Part shown: one piece after another, positions 6,017-6,362 of the stretch
Numbering within the stretch: the stretch's first letter is position 1
Layout of the letters: every line of letters starts with the position of its first letter
NCBI GenBank assembly: GCA_019419455.1
Contig: DXZW01000046.1
Span: forward strand, 16,617-22,978
Length of the DNA stretch: 6,362 bases
Direction of reading: 5' to 3'
Origin: Collinsella sp.
Lineage (GTDB): Bacteria; Actinomycetota; Coriobacteriia; Coriobacteriales; Coriobacteriaceae
Notes under the pieces: model-generated
What the model was told of the DNA's origin: nothing
Databases searched by the model: none
The model's input: only the letters and a program-made list of their open reading frames with translations
Made by a program: the position numbers and the translations under genes

Positions 6017-6076
6017 GCGGGCGAAGCCGGTGCGGATCCGCGAAGCGGATACGCGGACGTCCTTTCGCCCGCACCA
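6017..6076 (+). pseudogene. Possible degenerate 60-base tRNA-like unit
   Basis: GCGGGCG at 6017-6023 equals the 5' acceptor strand of tRNA-Leu and can pair fully with CGCCCGC at 6066-6072, which is followed by ACCA. The interior is only 42 bases, with one small hairpin (6036-6050), a loopless GGACGTCC where the T arm should be, and no anticodon arm, so it cannot be a working tRNA. The 3' strand comes from the repeat; the 5' strand could be a chance 7-mer in GC-rich DNA. Confidence 0.25.
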
Positions 6077-6122
6077 TTGATTGAAAGAGCTCCCAGCAAT
6101 GGGAGCTTTTTTGTTATGGGCC
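6059..6122 (+). repeat. tRNA-derived direct repeat, copy 2
   Basis: The second copy of the 64-base unit lies 189 bases downstream of the first. It reproduces the tRNA 3' end with CCA, the linker (two changes), the complete terminator and the bases beyond it, but has no intact tRNA in front. This is the geometry left when an element integrates into a tRNA 3' end, or after a partial tandem duplication. The interval is too short for any mobility gene. Confidence 0.9.
6088..6112 (+). terminator. Duplicated intrinsic terminator (copy 2)
   Basis: Identical to the tRNA-Leu terminator: 8-base-pair stem, GCAA loop and six T residues. It would catch read-through from the first terminator or end a transcript starting in the spacer. 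Confidence 0.8.
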
Positions 6123-6332
6123 GTTTTGGCAGATTTGACATATCGATTTCGCGCGGTAGATGTCCCTGTGGTCAAAAAGTGGCAAATATGAGTACTGACA
6201 TGAAAATAGAGACATTTCATGAAGCCATTTTTGCTCATTTTGCGCAACAGATGTACGCTAATTTGGCTCAACCTTGAGACAAAATGAAGTAATTTCGATA
6301 GACCTCGGGTAGCGCACAGAGATGTGGTGTAA
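6123..6332. other. AT-richer intergenic stretch with short dyads, no gene seen
   Basis: The composition is visibly more AT-rich than the rest of the window. The short frames crossing it lack ribosome sites and recognisable content; a 29-codon frame from the ATG at 6188 is the longest one confined to it. Small dyads are present: CATGAAA/TTTCATG (6199-6205 with 6215-6221), TCATTTTG/CAAAATGA (6235-6242 with 6280-6287), and TTTG-g-CTCAA-CC-TTGAG-a-CAAA (6262-6283). A TTGACA hexamer at 6135-6140 has only a poor -10 partner (TAGATG, 6157-6162). It may be an upstream region for a gene beyond the window. Confidence 0.4.
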
Positions 6333-6362
6333 GAGGCGGGGCATGCCCCGCCTCCGCCCTTT
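6333..6362 (+). terminator. Perfect 22-base palindrome, possible terminator cut by the window end
   Basis: GAGGCGGGGC at 6333-6342 and its reverse complement at 6345-6354 flank AT, giving a very GC-rich stem. CGCCCTTT follows and the window ends, so a T-run may be starting. No gene in the window ends near it. It could serve an unseen gene arriving from the right or a small transcript from 6123-6332. Confidence 0.45.

Larger units (their letters stand above)
5934..6058. other. Hairpin-rich spacer between the tRNA-derived repeats
   Basis: No gene is supported. The stretch starts with the inverted T-arm core and continues with closely packed self-complementary segments: 5974-5980/5984-5990, GTCCGCC/GGCGGGC at 6005-6011/6016-6022, and ATCCGC-GAA-GCGGAT at 6036-6050; the palindrome GGACGTCC (6055-6062) crosses into copy 2. 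Minus-strand open frames through it would have to translate the tRNA repeat and are not credible. The pattern looks like a structured repeat element or a decayed remnant of a tRNA-targeting insertion; I cannot tell which. Confidence 0.5.

Noticed and set aside
5870..6122. CRISPR array
   Set aside because: There are only two copies, the repeat unit is explained by the tRNA end and terminator, and no cas gene is present.
5866..6271. Minus-strand open frames of about 90 codons across the tRNA-derived repeats
   Set aside because: They translate through the tRNA 3' end, the terminators and the hairpin spacer, with near-identical peptide segments caused by the direct repeat. They are repeat artefacts.
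6077..6277. Small + strand gene of 66 codons over the second terminator
   Set aside because: It begins inside the repeat, runs through the terminator, has no ribosome site and no recognisable protein features.

Overview
This window looks like a chromosomal segment of a high-GC actinobacterium. Gene content, codon use (GC-rich third positions, CTG as a very common Leu codon) and protein style suggest class Coriobacteriia, perhaps Collinsella. That placement is recognition by eye and was not tested by a search. All supported genes are on the + strand. The long antisense reading frames are shadows of GC-rich coding sequence.

Layout: (1) 1-264 is non-coding. It holds a long imperfect inverted repeat, a palindrome of TetR-operator type and a good -10 box. 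(2) 265-1326 encodes a cytosolic TIM-barrel protein of the GH5 exo-beta-1,3-glucanase type whose acid/base glutamate is missing. (3) rsmI (1333-2211) follows 6 bases later. (4) metG (2281-3882) has its own strong ribosome binding site and ends at a clear intrinsic terminator. (5) rsmA/ksgA (3990-4850) and a tatD-family nuclease gene (4840-5757) overlap by 11 bases and must be co-translated. (6) tRNA-Leu(CAG) is at 5801-5887 with its own promoter and terminator. (7) 5870-6122 is an unusual repeat region: the last 18 bases of the tRNA gene plus its terminator are present twice, 189 bases apart. The interval holds an inverted copy of the tRNA T-arm core and several short hairpins. (8) 6123-6362 is an AT-richer stretch without a gene, closed by a 22-base perfect palindrome at the window edge.

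The protein genes form a translation-maintenance neighbourhood. RsmI and RsmA methylate 16S rRNA, MetRS charges initiator and elongator tRNA-Met, the TatD-like enzyme is a metal-dependent nuclease, and the tRNA reads CUG. rsmI, metG, tatD and rsmA also lie close together in Bacillus subtilis (yabC, metS, yabD, ksgA), but here rsmA precedes tatD and no rnmV lies between them. The sugar-hydrolase-like gene at the front is the odd member.

The two most interesting points are the GH5-like protein that keeps the nucleophile but lacks the acid/base residue, and the tRNA-derived repeat module downstream of tRNA-Leu. I see no complete new defence, mobile or biosynthetic system in the window.
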